Positions 1-7,777 are shown, counted from the stretch's first letter. The stretch is 49,802 bases of DNA from Hutsoniella sourekii ATCC 700629 (GCF_000518205.1 NZ_JADD01000019.1:1-49802), one strand, 5' to 3'. Made by a program: numbers and translations. Notes: generated from the letters alone by a model not told the origin.

Positions 1-209
1 GGACGACGACCTTTTGAAGCCTTCTTTTTATTCGCATGTTTTTGCGCTGATCTAGCTTGATAGGCTTCTGAGTGACAACGATTCAGCTCTCGATAAATCG
101 TTGAGCGATGGCAGCCAATAATATCAGCTATTCGGCTAACTTTATAGCCTTCTTTATGCAGGACTTCTATTTTTAATCGTTCTTCTATGGTAAGATGTTT
201 GTAGCTCAT
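1..209 (-). CDS. IS30-family transposase, N-terminal part (partial)
   Basis: The reverse strand starts ATG at 209 and reads MSYKHLTIEERLKIEVL, followed by a helix-turn-helix with the sequence CHRSTIYRELNR. This is the hallmark N-terminal HTH_38 domain of IS30-family DDE transposases. It is preceded at 6 bases by a good GGAGG ribosome binding site (216-220). About 69 residues are visible before the window ends; the catalytic DDE core (rve domain) would lie beyond position 1. The visible reading frame is intact, so the element may be complete and active. The family assignment rests on the N-terminal motif only. Confidence 0.85.
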   Translation of the reverse strand, partial: MSYKHLTIEERLKIEVLHKEGYKVSRIADIIGCHRSTIYRELNRCHSEAYQARSAQKHANKKKASKGRR

Positions 210-262
210 AACAGGCCTCCGTGTTCATGTTGGTGTGGTAACTTACATTTTACACGAACCTG
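1..262. mobile_element. IS30-family insertion sequence, terminal part, running off the window
   Basis: The first 209 bases encode, on the minus strand, the start of an IS30-type transposase. Upstream of its start codon an AT-rich stretch (about 243-262, on the minus strand reading GGTTCGTGTAAAATGTAAGTT) looks like the element's terminal inverted repeat. The outer boundary near 262 is estimated. The other end of the element is outside the window, so target duplication cannot be checked. The element lies about 65 bp upstream of the amino-acid permease gene. Confidence 0.7.
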
Positions 263-325
263 TTATGGGTTTTTATTATTTGTCGCAATTAATTTTACAA
301 TCTATCAATTCAAAAGGAGTGTTTA

Positions 326-976
326 ATGATGGAAATTATTCAAGAGTACCTGCCCTTATTTCTAAAAGGCGCGTTGTACACCATACAAATTGCCGGAGCA
401 ACAGTGATTTTTGCCTTGCCTCTTGGCGCAATTTTAGCATTGATGAGACTGTCTGAGTCCAAAATTTTAAATGGTATTGCCCGGTTCTATGTAGAAATCA
501 TTCGAGGGACTCCCTTATTGGTTCAGGTATACCTTGTTTATTTTGGGTTGCCGATGTTCAATATTCATTTGGATGATTTCATCTCTGCAGTCTTGGCCGT
601 AACGATTAATTCGGCTGCCTATATGAGTGAGATCATGCGTAGTGGGATCCAGTCGATTGATCCAGGTCAAAATGAAGCTGCTCGTGCATTGGGGATGCCA
701 AAAAGTCTAACTTTCCGCAAAATTATTTTACCACAAGCAATCAAAAATATTTTACCTGCTATTGGTAATGAATTTGCGGTCTTAATCAAGGAAACATCGA
801 TCGTTTCTGTTCTAGGAATCAAGGATTTGATGTTTGCTTCAGATACGGTTCGTGGGGCTACTTATACCACCTTTACCCCTCTATTGTTTGCTGCTTTGTT
901 ATATTTTATTATGACCTTTACTGTTTCACAATTAATGAACCGATTTGAAGGGCGCTTGAGTCAATCAAACGGATAA
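326..976 (+). CDS. Polar amino-acid ABC transporter permease (HisM/GlnP-like)
   Basis: This is a 216-residue inner membrane permease of the polar amino-acid ABC uptake family (Glu/Gln/His/Arg/cystine type). It is hydrophobic with about five membrane helices. It carries the family N-terminal motif around residues 55-70 (RFYVEIIRGTPLLVQ) and the EAA loop at about 106-138 (ARALGMPKSLTFRKIILPQA), which docks the ATPase. An AGGAG site precedes the ATG at 326; the next codon is also ATG (329). Permeases of this type normally sit beside a solute-binding protein gene and an ATPase gene. Neither is downstream, where a zinc-ribbon gene follows after 20 bp, and the IS30 element lies just upstream. Partners must therefore be on the far side of the IS or elsewhere, and expression may depend on an IS-borne promoter. 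Substrate is not predictable from the permease alone. Confidence 0.9.
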   Translation: MMEIIQEYLPLFLKGALYTIQIAGATVIFALPLGAILALMRLSESKILNGIARFYVEIIRGTPLLVQVYLVYFGLPMFNIHLDDFISAVLAVTINSAAYMSEIMRSGIQSIDPGQNEAARALGMPKSLTFRKIILPQAIKNILPAIGNEFAVLIKETSIVSVLGIKDLMFASDTVRGATYTTFTPLLFAALLYFIMTFTVSQLMNRFEGRLSQSNG

Positions 977-995
977 CTATTAGGAGGAAGTTAAA

Positions 996-1349
996 ATGTC
1001 AACATTACCAGCTTGTCCAAATTGCCATGAGGATATGACCTACACAGATGGTGTCTTATTGATTTGTCCCATGTGTGGTCATGAGTGGAGTCAAGAAGAA
1101 GAAGAAGCCAAGGCTAAAGCTGCTGCTGAAGCGAGCTTGATACGTGATGCTAACGGCAATATTTTAGAAGATGGAGATTCAGTGACGGTTATTCAAGACC
1201 TTAAGTTAAGTGCCACTCAGACCATTAAGCAAGGAACTAAAGTCAAGAACATCCGTCTTGTTCAAGACCCTATTGATGGGCATGACATTGATTGTAAGAT
1301 CGATGGCTTTGGAAAAGTCATGCTAAAATCTTCTGTTGTAAAAAAATAA
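996..1349 (+). CDS. Zinc-ribbon protein of the PhnA/YjdM family
   Basis: This 117-residue protein is close to the usual length for the family. Two CxxC pairs near the N-terminus (ACPNCHEDM and ICPMCGHEW) form a zinc ribbon. A short acidic and alanine-rich linker follows, then the conserved PhnA C-terminal domain of about 65 residues, beginning around DANGNILEDGDSV and ending in a lysine-rich tail. The family was named for linkage to phosphonate genes in E. coli but has no phosphonate role and its function is unknown. It follows the permease after 19 bp with an AGGAGG site, so the two are probably co-transcribed. A strong hairpin terminator follows. No phosphonate genes are nearby. Confidence 0.88.
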   Translation: MSTLPACPNCHEDMTYTDGVLLICPMCGHEWSQEEEEAKAKAAAEASLIRDANGNILEDGDSVTVIQDLKLSATQTIKQGTKVKNIRLVQDPIDGHDIDCKIDGFGKVMLKSSVVKK

Positions 1350-1363
1350 TCAAAATATTAGTA

Positions 1364-1422
1364 ACCCTTACTTTCAATGGATGACCCAAACTGGTCATGA
1401 AGTTTGAAGTGAGGGTCTTTTA
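1364..1422 (+). terminator. Rho-independent terminator after the permease-zinc ribbon operon
   Basis: An extended hairpin: the outer arms ACCCTTACTTTCAA and TTTGAAGTGAGGGT pair with a few mismatches, and inside them ATGACC and GGTCAT pair perfectly. The stem is followed by CTTTTAAT. It closes the 326-1349 transcription unit. Confidence 0.75.
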
Positions 1423-1527
1423 ATAGTTAGCATAAAGAGTCAGCCTTGGAATTCATACATTATCCTCACATTAATACTTAAATTATGTTAAAATAAAAAT
1501 AATTAGCAGTAGATTAGGAGGTATATT

Positions 1528-1980
1528 ATGACACAAACAGTTTACACCAATTATTGGATTAATCGCCGGGATAATGTGCGTAAAGAACACGGTAGCTATC
1601 CCACAGAAGAAGAAGCAATTCAGGGAATCGAGACTTGGTGGGAAATTCATAAAGAGCACTATAAAGATGTTGAACATAATCGGACCAATACGGGTGCCTT
1701 AGAGATACTATATGATGATGATAATTATTTCTACCGCATTGAAAAACGTCAAATAGAAGGCGAATTACCAAGCCGTCACTATAAAAAATTAACTGCGGGA
1801 GAAATAGACACCAAGCGTAAACAATTAAACCTAGACGAGGATACCTACTTATTTGATGAGTTAGCCGAACCCTATCGAGATCGCTTGATTGTGACAATGG
1901 CTAACGCCCAAAAGGTCAGAGATTGGGTCTATACTCAAAAAGGTCAGCCAGTTGTGAAAGTGTCTGAGTACGGCCGTTAA
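1528..1980 (+). CDS. Conserved hypothetical protein, coupled to the downstream membrane protein
   Basis: A 150-residue soluble, charged protein that I do not recognise. It has no signal peptide, membrane helix or metal motif. It is rich in Tyr, Trp and acidic residues, with an N-terminal region (TNYWINRRDNVRKEHGSY) reminiscent of a small alpha-beta fold. An AGGAGG site precedes the ATG by 6 bases. The stop codon overlaps the start of the next gene (TAATG at 1978-1982), so translation of the two is coupled. By context it could be a cytosolic partner of the aromatic-acid-exporter-like protein, but nothing in the sequence proves this. Confidence 0.75.
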   Translation: MTQTVYTNYWINRRDNVRKEHGSYPTEEEAIQGIETWWEIHKEHYKDVEHNRTNTGALEILYDDDNYFYRIEKRQIEGELPSRHYKKLTAGEIDTKRKQLNLDEDTYLFDELAEPYRDRLIVTMANAQKVRDWVYTQKGQPVVKVSEYGR

Positions 1981-2531
1981 TGAAGCCATCTATATCTTAT
2001 CAGGAATTCAAAGAAGGATTCCATTTAGGTATGAGAACGGCCAAGACTGCTTTAGCAGTATTCGTCATTACCCTGATATACGACTTTCTACCAGCACGAT
2101 CGCCACAAATCGCGTCTTTGTCGGCAGTTTTTGCGTTAAGAAAGGACATGGGTGAGACTTTTAATTTTGGTCGCATTAGAGCTTTCGCCAATGTCGTTGG
2201 AGGTTTAGTGAGTGCAGGAATTGTTTTCAGTCTGAGACTGCTACCCGAATGGCGTTTGATCTACTATATTTCGGCGCCAATCGGCCTAGCTTTGACAATC
2301 ATGCTTTGCATTTCCTTAAATATACCTCAAGGAGTAGTCGGAGCTTCGGCCACCTATCTCATTATTTTCTTTAATATTCCAGAAGAAGCCCAATATGCGT
2401 ATATTTTCAACCGAATTCTGGATACTTTTATTGGTGCCTTTGTCGCTTTAGCCATTGAATGGTTACTCCCCCGAGAACGAACGGATCAAATAGTGACTTG
2501 GTGGAAAAGTAAAATTTCTAAAGCCAACTAG
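1980..2531 (+). CDS. FUSC/aromatic acid exporter (ArAE_1)-like membrane protein
   Basis: A 183-residue membrane protein with four to five predicted helices. It begins with a short cytoplasmic segment and the sequence GMRTAKTALAVFVITLIYDF, typical of the ArAE_1 (DUF939) half of the FUSC superfamily. A PQIASLSAVFALRKD stretch and the RILDTFIGAFVALAIEWLLP helix, characteristic of that family, follow. Streptococcal and bacillar members are often longer because they carry a C-terminal cytoplasmic domain (ArAE_1_C); that domain is absent here. The start overlaps the preceding stop by one base, so no separate ribosome binding site is needed. Predicted role is efflux of aromatic or other organic acids; substrate is unknown. 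Confidence 0.82.
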   Translation: MKPSISYQEFKEGFHLGMRTAKTALAVFVITLIYDFLPARSPQIASLSAVFALRKDMGETFNFGRIRAFANVVGGLVSAGIVFSLRLLPEWRLIYYISAPIGLALTIMLCISLNIPQGVVGASATYLIIFFNIPEEAQYAYIFNRILDTFIGAFVALAIEWLLPRERTDQIVTWWKSKISKAN

Positions 2532-2563
2532 CCCTCTTTGGCTAAGTCGATCGAGGCCAACCA

Positions 2564-2607
2564 GCCGCATCAAAACAAGCATATCTTGCTTTGATGCGGC
2601 TTGATTT
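2564..2607 (+). terminator. Hairpin terminator after the ArAE-like gene
   Basis: GCCGCATCAAAACAAG and CTTGCTTTGATGCGGC form a stem of about 16 bp with one mismatch and a 5-base loop. It is followed by TTGATTT, a modest U tract. A smaller hairpin (AGCCAA...TTGGCT, 2522-2543) overlaps the stop codon just upstream. Confidence 0.65.
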
Positions 2608-2655
2608 ATGATTTGTTGAATGGAGCTACATTGTTATTAATTAAAGGAGTAGGGT

Positions 2656-3735
2656 ATGCAAGAAGTATTGAGAAATTGGCTGTTATATTTTAAGGAGCAG
2701 GGCCCCTACTATTGGTTGTGGGGCATATTAGTTTTTATTGCGATATTTATTGTTCCCCTAGTCTTGAAGCGCGCAATTAGGAAATGGATAAAATCTGAGC
2801 GAGCGCAAGCTTTATGGGAATCAGTGATTAACTGGTTGATGGTATTTTGTTTGATTGTCTTTATTCTAACTTATTTTTCTTCAACACCTTGGTTTTATCG
2901 ACCTCTTTTTTCATTTGAGGGGACAAGTATTTCTTTATTCTTTATTTTGGCTTTAATCTTCTCAATATTTTTGACCGTCAAGTTTGTTAATTTCTTGGAA
3001 GAATTTATCTTGCCGGGTGTTTATCGTCAATTTAATATCGAACCTGCATCTCAAGCAACCATCAATTCTCTGGTCAAGTATGCTATTTTGTTTATAGCTG
3101 TCTGGTTTACGCTTGGCCAGCTAGGTTTTGATACCACTTCTATTACAGTGTTTACAAGTGTGCTAGGGGTAGGTATTGGTTTTGGTATCCGGAATATTAT
3201 GAATAACTTTATATCCGGTATTATCCTATTATTTGAACGTCCTATCAAAGTGGGCGACCTGATCGTTGTTGATAAGATGGTGGCTACCGTTGAACAAATC
3301 CGGATGCGGGCAACGATTGTCCGAACCCGAAAAAATGAGCGCCTGATTATTCCTAATTCTTATTTTATTGAGGATCAATTGATTAACCGATCTTATGGCA
3401 ACCGTGATTTGCGTATTAGTATCGAAGTAGGGGTTGATTATTCAAGTGACATACAACTAGTCAAAAAGCTTCTCCTAGAAGCGGTAGATGAGGTGCGACA
3501 CGATTGGCCTAATATACTGAGTCATCCTCAACCGCGTGTTTTCTTTGATTCATATGGAGACTTCTCATTAAACTTTAGCTTATGGGTTTGGATTGACAGC
3601 CAAAAAGACGAAAGAGAATTCAGAATTGCCAGTGATCTTCGAGTATCAATCTTCAATAAGTTCAATGAAAACGGTGTTGAATTCCCATTCCCAAGACAAG
3701 ATATTCATATCTTAAATCGAGAGGAGCTAGTATAA
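2656..3735 (+). CDS. Mechanosensitive ion channel of the MscS family
   Basis: A 359-residue membrane protein. Two or three N-terminal helices are followed by the pore helix TM3, which is glycine/alanine-rich (GVGIGFGIRNIMNNFISG, about residues 174-191). Directly after it comes the hallmark IILLFERPIKVGD beginning the cytoplasmic beta domain, and then an alpha-beta C-terminal domain ending near FPFPRQDIHIL. Such channels open on hypo-osmotic shock and release solutes. It is longer than E. coli MscS (286) because of the extra N-terminal helices. AGGAG precedes the ATG. The next gene starts 1 bp after the stop codon, so it is co-transcribed with the pseudouridine synthase. Confidence 0.93.
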   Translation: MQEVLRNWLLYFKEQGPYYWLWGILVFIAIFIVPLVLKRAIRKWIKSERAQALWESVINWLMVFCLIVFILTYFSSTPWFYRPLFSFEGTSISLFFILALIFSIFLTVKFVNFLEEFILPGVYRQFNIEPASQATINSLVKYAILFIAVWFTLGQLGFDTTSITVFTSVLGVGIGFGIRNIMNNFISGIILLFERPIKVGDLIVVDKMVATVEQIRMRATIVRTRKNERLIIPNSYFIEDQLINRSYGNRDLRISIEVGVDYSSDIQLVKKLLLEAVDEVRHDWPNILSHPQPRVFFDSYGDFSLNFSLWVWIDSQKDEREFRIASDLRVSIFNKFNENGVEFPFPRQDIHILNREELV

Positions 3736-3736
3736 T

Positions 3737-4411
3737 ATGGAAATTATTTATGAGGACAACCATCTTTTACTGGTAAATAAACCGCGCAATATGCCTGTTC
3801 AAGAGGACAATAGTCGTGATTTGGACCTTTTGACTGCCCTTAAGGACATGATTAAAATTCGTGACCAAAAGCCGGGTAATGTCTACTTGGCGCTAGTTCA
3901 TCGCCTGGATCGGCCAGTGGGTGGTCTAATGGTTTTTGCTAAGACATCGAAGGCTGCAAGTAGATTGTCCAAAGTTTTACGCCAAAAACAGATGAAACGG
4001 ACCTATCTTGCTGTAGTTAATGGCCAACCTAACTCTGATCAAGGACAATTAGTGGATTACTTATGGAAGGACCGCCAGAAAAACATTGTCCATGTGGTTG
4101 ATCCCAGTCATCCTGGAGCTAAAAAAGCTATTTTAAATTATCGTGTGATCGACAAGATTGCGGATCACAGTTTAGTTCAAGTGTCCTTAGAAACGGGTCG
4201 ATCTCACCAAATTCGTGTTCAACTGCAACACATGGGCCATCCTATATACGGCGACCAAAAATATGGTTTAGACCACTCTAAAGTTGGTCAACAACTAGCC
4301 TTGTGGTCCTATCAACTAGCCTTTCCTCATCCAACTCGCCAAGAAATCGTCAACTTCCAATGTATGCCGGTTCAAGAGGAACCTTGGACGTGGTTCTCTC
4401 AGCTTAAATAA
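3737..4411 (+). CDS. RluA-family RNA pseudouridine synthase (no S4 domain)
   Basis: A 224-residue enzyme with the catalytic signature HRLDRPVGGLMVFAKT at about residue 55; the Asp is the nucleophile of the RluA family. It also carries the C-terminal motif TGRSHQIRVQLQHMGHPIYGD. It lacks the N-terminal S4 RNA-binding domain of RluC/RluD, so it belongs to the short single-domain group; its exact target uridine in rRNA or tRNA cannot be assigned. It starts one base after the mscS stop, with GAGGAG at 3721-3726 inside the end of mscS. Confidence 0.92.
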   Translation: MEIIYEDNHLLLVNKPRNMPVQEDNSRDLDLLTALKDMIKIRDQKPGNVYLALVHRLDRPVGGLMVFAKTSKAASRLSKVLRQKQMKRTYLAVVNGQPNSDQGQLVDYLWKDRQKNIVHVVDPSHPGAKKAILNYRVIDKIADHSLVQVSLETGRSHQIRVQLQHMGHPIYGDQKYGLDHSKVGQQLALWSYQLAFPHPTRQEIVNFQCMPVQEEPWTWFSQLK

Positions 4412-4453
4412 AATGATAGCAAAGGAGAAATAAGTGATTTGCCTCTTAACTTT

Positions 4454-4482
4454 TTGTCAAAAATTGGTATACTAACTAAAAT
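4454..4482 (+). promoter_or_regulatory. Candidate sigma-A promoter for the ACT/UPF0210 operon
   Basis: TTGTCA (4454-4459) and TAAAAT (4477-4482) with a 17-bp spacer, 21 bp before the ATG. An alternative -10, TATACT at 4468, lacks a well-spaced -35. Confidence 0.55.
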
Positions 4483-4503
4483 ATTAAAATTGAGGTGGAA
4501 GCG

Positions 4504-4767
4504 ATGAATGTGATTATTACAGTAATCGGAGTGGACCAAGTAGGTATTTTAGCTAAAGTAGCAACAGCATGTGCTCAAGCAGGAGCCAATATCATTGATG
4601 TAAGTCAAACCTTAATGGAAAATTATTTTACAATGACCATGATGGTTGATATTAACGGTGTCACATTAGAATTCAATGACTTCAAACAAGTAGTCAAAGC
4701 TTCTTGTCCAAGCATGCAAATTCACGTGATGCATGAAGATATTTTCCAATCAATGCACCAAATATAG
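4504..4767 (+). CDS. ACT-domain protein, UPF0237 family
   Basis: An 87-residue protein consisting of a single ACT domain (INVxGxDQVGILAKVATACAQ-type start, here VIGVDQVGILAKV). ACT domains bind amino acids or similar small ligands. The ATG at 4504 is chosen over an in-frame GTG at 4495 because the GTG lies inside the GAGGTGG ribosome binding site. UPF0237 proteins are typically encoded directly before a UPF0210 protein, as here (9-bp gap), and the pair likely works together. The biochemical function is unknown. Confidence 0.92.
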   Translation: MNVIITVIGVDQVGILAKVATACAQAGANIIDVSQTLMENYFTMTMMVDINGVTLEFNDFKQVVKASCPSMQIHVMHEDIFQSMHQI

Positions 4768-4776
4768 GAGGGCCTT

Positions 4777-6135
4777 ATGATTCGCCAAGACAATATACTT
4801 GAGACGATTAAAATGATTCAAGAAGAAGATTTTGATATTCGTACAGTGACAATGGGAATCTCCTTAATGGATTGTTGTGACAGTGATATTGACCGATCTT
4901 GTCAAAAAATTTATGATAAAATTTATCAATCAGCCAAGAAATTAGTGCCTGTCTGCCAAGAATTGGAAGAACAATATGGGGTCCCTATTGTTAACAAACG
5001 AATAGCGGTGACACCAATAGCCAAACTCATTGCCTCCAGCGGGGGAGATCCATTAAAGTATGCCCAAACATTGGACAAAGTAGCTCAAGATGTAGGCGTT
5101 AACTTTATAGGAGGTTTCTCAGCTCTAGTTCATAAAGGATTCTCTAAAGGAGATCTAGAATTGATTCAGTCTATGCCACAAGTGATGGCTGAAACTGAAC
5201 GAGTGTGCGGATCGGTTAACATCGGTTCCACTCGAGCTGGCATCAATATGGATGCTGTTAAGTTAACGGGACAAATAGTTAAGCAAGCAGCAGAACTAAC
5301 GGCTGACCGCGAATGTGTTGGAGCAACTAAGATTGTTATCTTTTGTAATGCAGTAGAGGATAATCCATTTATGGCTGGAGCCTTCCACGGTGATGGGGAG
5401 CCTGATTTGGTGATTAATGTGGGTGTTTCGGGGCCAGGTGTGGTACGAAAAGCCTTGACCCGCCTTGATAAGTCGGCTCCAATTGAAGAGGTAGCTGAAG
5501 TGATTAAGCGGACGGCCTTTAAGATTACCCGGGTCGGTCAATTGGTTGGAACACAGGCGGCTAAAGCTTTAGATATTCCATTTGGCATTGTAGATATCTC
5601 ATTAGCACCTACTCCAGCCGTTGGCGATTCAGTGGCCTATATCTTGGAAGAGATGGGCTTGGCTGAAGTAGGAGGCTATGGTTCGGTTGCAACATTGGCT
5701 CTCCTGAACGATGCGGTCAAAAAAGGGGGGATCATGGCTTCTTCAAGCGTTGGTGGTCTTTCTGGAGCCTTCATTCCGGTGAGTGAAGATGCTGGTATGA
5801 TTCAAGCCACAGCCAGTGGTAATTTGAATCTGGATACTTTAATGTCTATGACTGCAGTCTGCTCAGTGGGCTTGGATATGATAGTCATCCCAGGAGAGAC
5901 AAGCCCTGAAGTTATCTCAGCTATTATTGCAGATGAAGCTGCCATTGGGATGATTAACTCCAAGACAACCGCCGTCCGAGTGATCCCGGCAATTGGTCGA
6001 TCAGATTCTGAGAGCCTTAATTGGGGCGGCTTATTTGGAGAGAGCCAAATCATGCCTATCAATCAAACAGCGCCCGATGTCTTTATCAATCGGGGGGGAC
6101 GTATTCCTGCGCCAATCCAAAGTCTCAAGAATTAA
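4777..6135 (+). CDS. UPF0210 (PFL-family, DUF711) protein
   Basis: A 452-residue protein, the normal length for the family. Family features visible are the start [30 protein letters not shown], shown here in two pieces ([13 protein letters not shown] and [13 protein letters not shown]), glycine-rich segments ([31 protein letters not shown]) and a conserved C-terminus ending in PIQSLKN. It has been described as structurally related to pyruvate formate-lyase, but it lacks an obvious glycyl-radical motif near the C-terminus. No reaction is established. Operon with the ACT-domain protein, AGGAGG 6 bases before the ATG. Confidence 0.93.
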   Translation: MIRQDNILETIKMIQEEDFDIRTVTMGISLMDCCDSDIDRSCQKIYDKIYQSAKKLVPVCQELEEQYGVPIVNKRIAVTPIAKLIASSGGDPLKYAQTLDKVAQDVGVNFIGGFSALVHKGFSKGDLELIQSMPQVMAETERVCGSVNIGSTRAGINMDAVKLTGQIVKQAAELTADRECVGATKIVIFCNAVEDNPFMAGAFHGDGEPDLVINVGVSGPGVVRKALTRLDKSAPIEEVAEVIKRTAFKITRVGQLVGTQAAKALDIPFGIVDISLAPTPAVGDSVAYILEEMGLAEVGGYGSVATLALLNDAVKKGGIMASSSVGGLSGAFIPVSEDAGMIQATASGNLNLDTLMSMTAVCSVGLDMIVIPGETSPEVISAIIADEAAIGMINSKTTAVRVIPAIGRSDSESLNWGGLFGESQIMPINQTAPDVFINRGGRIPAPIQSLKN

Positions 6136-6159
6136 GGTAAAATAAAGAAGGGGAGTTTT

Positions 6160-6915
6160 ATGAAGAAAAGGTGCTTATTGTCGTTTATAAGTCTATCTCT
6201 GCTATCTTTACCCGTTCAAGCCCAACAAACAAGACACAATCCTGAAGAGATTGAGTCTGCTAATTATGTTGAAAACCCAGCGAATTTATTTTCAGAGGAG
6301 AGCTTAACAAGTAGTTTTTTGGAAGAGCATGCTGAAGATGAAACTCCACCTAGACCCGAAGATGTCGAAGGGGCCATTGTTCACGACCCTATCTATCCAG
6401 CCAGCTATCAAGAAGGTAAACCCACCGAGAAATTCCCTGATAAAGGGCTTGATAAGGGCTATCCTAAAAACACCTTGATGGTTGGAGACTATGCCTTCCC
6501 TATAGTTGACCTCCGGGGTCAGATGAAAGAGGAAGAGGACTTTGAGTATTTAAATCAATTACTTGAAGAGAATACTCATGCGGTCTATGTAGGCGAAAAT
6601 AATATGAATACTTTTTTTGGACACTACTATGATCTAAGTGGAACAGGTATCTTTAACCCGATGGATGATATGGGCTTGATGGATATTGGGGTAGAAGTGG
6701 TCATCACTGATGATCAAGGTCTGAGTCGGGGTTATGAGATCACACAAAATTTATCTTTTAACCACGCAGATCAAGACCTTCATTTCTATGGTCAAGATTC
6801 CTTGCCTTACCTCGCTTACCAGGGCAATGGTCAAGACATGATTTATATCCAGTATTGTCGCTGGGATATCGAACTCGGTTTACTAAAATCTTACATCGGC
6901 TACCGAATATGGTAA
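6160..6915 (+). CDS. Secreted protein with a divergent sortase-like C-terminal domain
   Basis: 251 residues. A Sec signal peptide is at 1-21 (KKR, hydrophobic core, cleavage near VQA-QQ). An acidic, proline-rich low-complexity linker runs to about residue 100. A folded domain follows with features that match sortases in order: a beta-strand ending in FFGH (His155), then F-x2-M at the spacing of the sortase GH...F..L motif, a G-x-E-V-V-I strand, Y-E-I, and near the C-terminus a hydrophobic strand ending in YC (Cys233), followed by Lys243 where sortases have the catalytic Arg (another Arg is at 249). I infer a sortase fold; there is no established family hit. It is 24 bp after UPF0210. Catalysis is uncertain because the Arg position is occupied by Lys. 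It could instead be an unrelated secreted protein. Confidence 0.5.
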   Translation: MKKRCLLSFISLSLLSLPVQAQQTRHNPEEIESANYVENPANLFSEESLTSSFLEEHAEDETPPRPEDVEGAIVHDPIYPASYQEGKPTEKFPDKGLDKGYPKNTLMVGDYAFPIVDLRGQMKEEEDFEYLNQLLEENTHAVYVGENNMNTFFGHYYDLSGTGIFNPMDDMGLMDIGVEVVITDDQGLSRGYEITQNLSFNHADQDLHFYGQDSLPYLAYQGNGQDMIYIQYCRWDIELGLLKSYIGYRIW

Positions 6916-6925
6916 AAATATGGAA

Positions 6926-7228
6926 AAAGAGGCTGTAAGATAAGTTACAATAATTATAATAAAAGCTTCGAAAAGCAAACAATCACTCAGCTGTAGTGGA
7001 TCGCCTTCAGAGCCACGGCTCTCCCGGCTTAATTGGCTATTCTCTCCCTAAGCGCTAAAGCGCATAAGGGAGAGATATGGGCCAATTATCCTAAGACTAC
7101 TGCTGAGTGATTGTTGCTTTTTTTTGCTATTATTAATCTATCCATTTTTATTAACGAACAAAAGATACAAATCCTAACGATTTATTTGTGTTATTAGAGG
7201 TGATTGGGACTTACCTTACAGCCTTTTT
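6926..7228. repeat. Nested palindromic element with terminal inverted repeats (possible MITE or bidirectional terminator)
   Basis: This 311-bp gap holds no gene. GGCTGTAAGATAAGT (6931-6945) is repeated inverted as ACTTACCTTACAGCC (7209-7223), 14 of 15 matching, and both are bordered on the outside by A5/T5. Inside it lies a second, longer palindrome (6971-7121) with its own inner hairpins. The arrangement resembles a foldback MITE inserted between convergent genes; the right end abuts the stop codon of the tetR gene. No target duplication is obvious. A plain bidirectional terminator region is the alternative. Confidence 0.5.
6971..7125 (+). terminator. Large branched hairpin ending in a T8 tract
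   Basis: AGCAAACAATCACTCAGC (6974-6991) pairs with GCTGAGTGATTGTTGCT (7102-7118, one bulge), followed by eight T. Inside are AGAGC-CACG-GCTCT and a stem CTCTCCCT..GCGC / GCGC..AGGGAGAG with a TAAA loop (7042-7074), itself enclosed by AATTGGC/GCCAATT. The RNA would form a very stable branched structure. It serves at least as the terminator of the gene ending at 6915; it may also be the core of a mobile repeat or a small RNA. Confidence 0.6.
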
Positions 7229-7763
7229 ATTTTTGATCATGTAAGCCCAGTAGAAAATAGGGCATTGAATGCAGAAAACAATGGGCCATTTCTTCAGGAT
7301 CAATCGCTTCTTTTTCGTTTAATTTATGGCGCCAGATTAAAGCACCGCCTCTAGACCAAATAGCTAGACTAAATTTTTCTTCCTTGGTTAAAGGTCGGCC
7401 AATTAAAGCTCGATAACGTTGAGACCAGTAATCATAAAAAGTGTCCGATACAAAGTCAAAAAAAGAGTTTTGTCCTTCATTATTCATCATGACTTGCATG
7501 AAAATTAAATCATCTTGCCCCATAAATTTTGATAATCCATAAAAGATGGCAAAAGGTTCCTGATTATCCTCTTGGAATACTTGTTCAGCTTTCTGCCTGT
7601 AGTACCAGTTTGCTAAATCAAATTTATCTTGGAAATGCCGATAGAAAGTAGCTCTTGAAATATCAGCATTTTGAACAATGTCGACAACTGTAATTTTATC
7701 AAAGGACTTTTGCTTTAGCAGTTGCTCAAGAGCTAAGAAAATAATTAACTTTGTTCGATTCAT
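7227..7763 (-). CDS. TetR/AcrR-family transcriptional regulator
   Basis: 178 residues from the ATG at 7763, chosen because AGGAGG lies 6 bases upstream; an in-frame upstream start at 7787 lacks a site. The N-terminal helix-turn-helix is clear (ITVVDIVQNADISRATFYRHFQDKFDLANWYY). The C-terminal half resembles the TetR_C_33-type domain of Lactobacillales regulators, with a ligand unknown. It is divergent from the flavoprotein gene at 7907, with a 30-bp palindrome in the 143-bp gap, so it probably represses itself and that gene. The 3' end abuts the palindromic element. Confidence 0.9.
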   Translation of the reverse strand: MNRTKLIIFLALEQLLKQKSFDKITVVDIVQNADISRATFYRHFQDKFDLANWYYRQKAEQVFQEDNQEPFAIFYGLSKFMGQDDLIFMQVMMNNEGQNSFFDFVSDTFYDYWSQRYRALIGRPLTKEEKFSLAIWSRGGALIWRHKLNEKEAIDPEEMAHCFLHSMPYFLLGLHDQK

Positions 7764-7777
7764 GATCATCCTCCTTA

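Noticed and set aside
235-456. 73-residue plus-strand frame across the IS edge and permease start
   Set aside because: It overlaps the real permease in another frame and has no ribosome binding site.
1483-1897. Minus-strand frames opposite the 150-residue hypothetical gene
   Set aside because: Antisense shadows of a gene with a good ribosome binding site; composition is not protein-like.
6971-7125. 6S RNA, tmRNA or CRISPR-related RNA
   Set aside because: No conserved sequence of these RNAs is present; the structure is a palindrome with a terminator tail and no repeat array.
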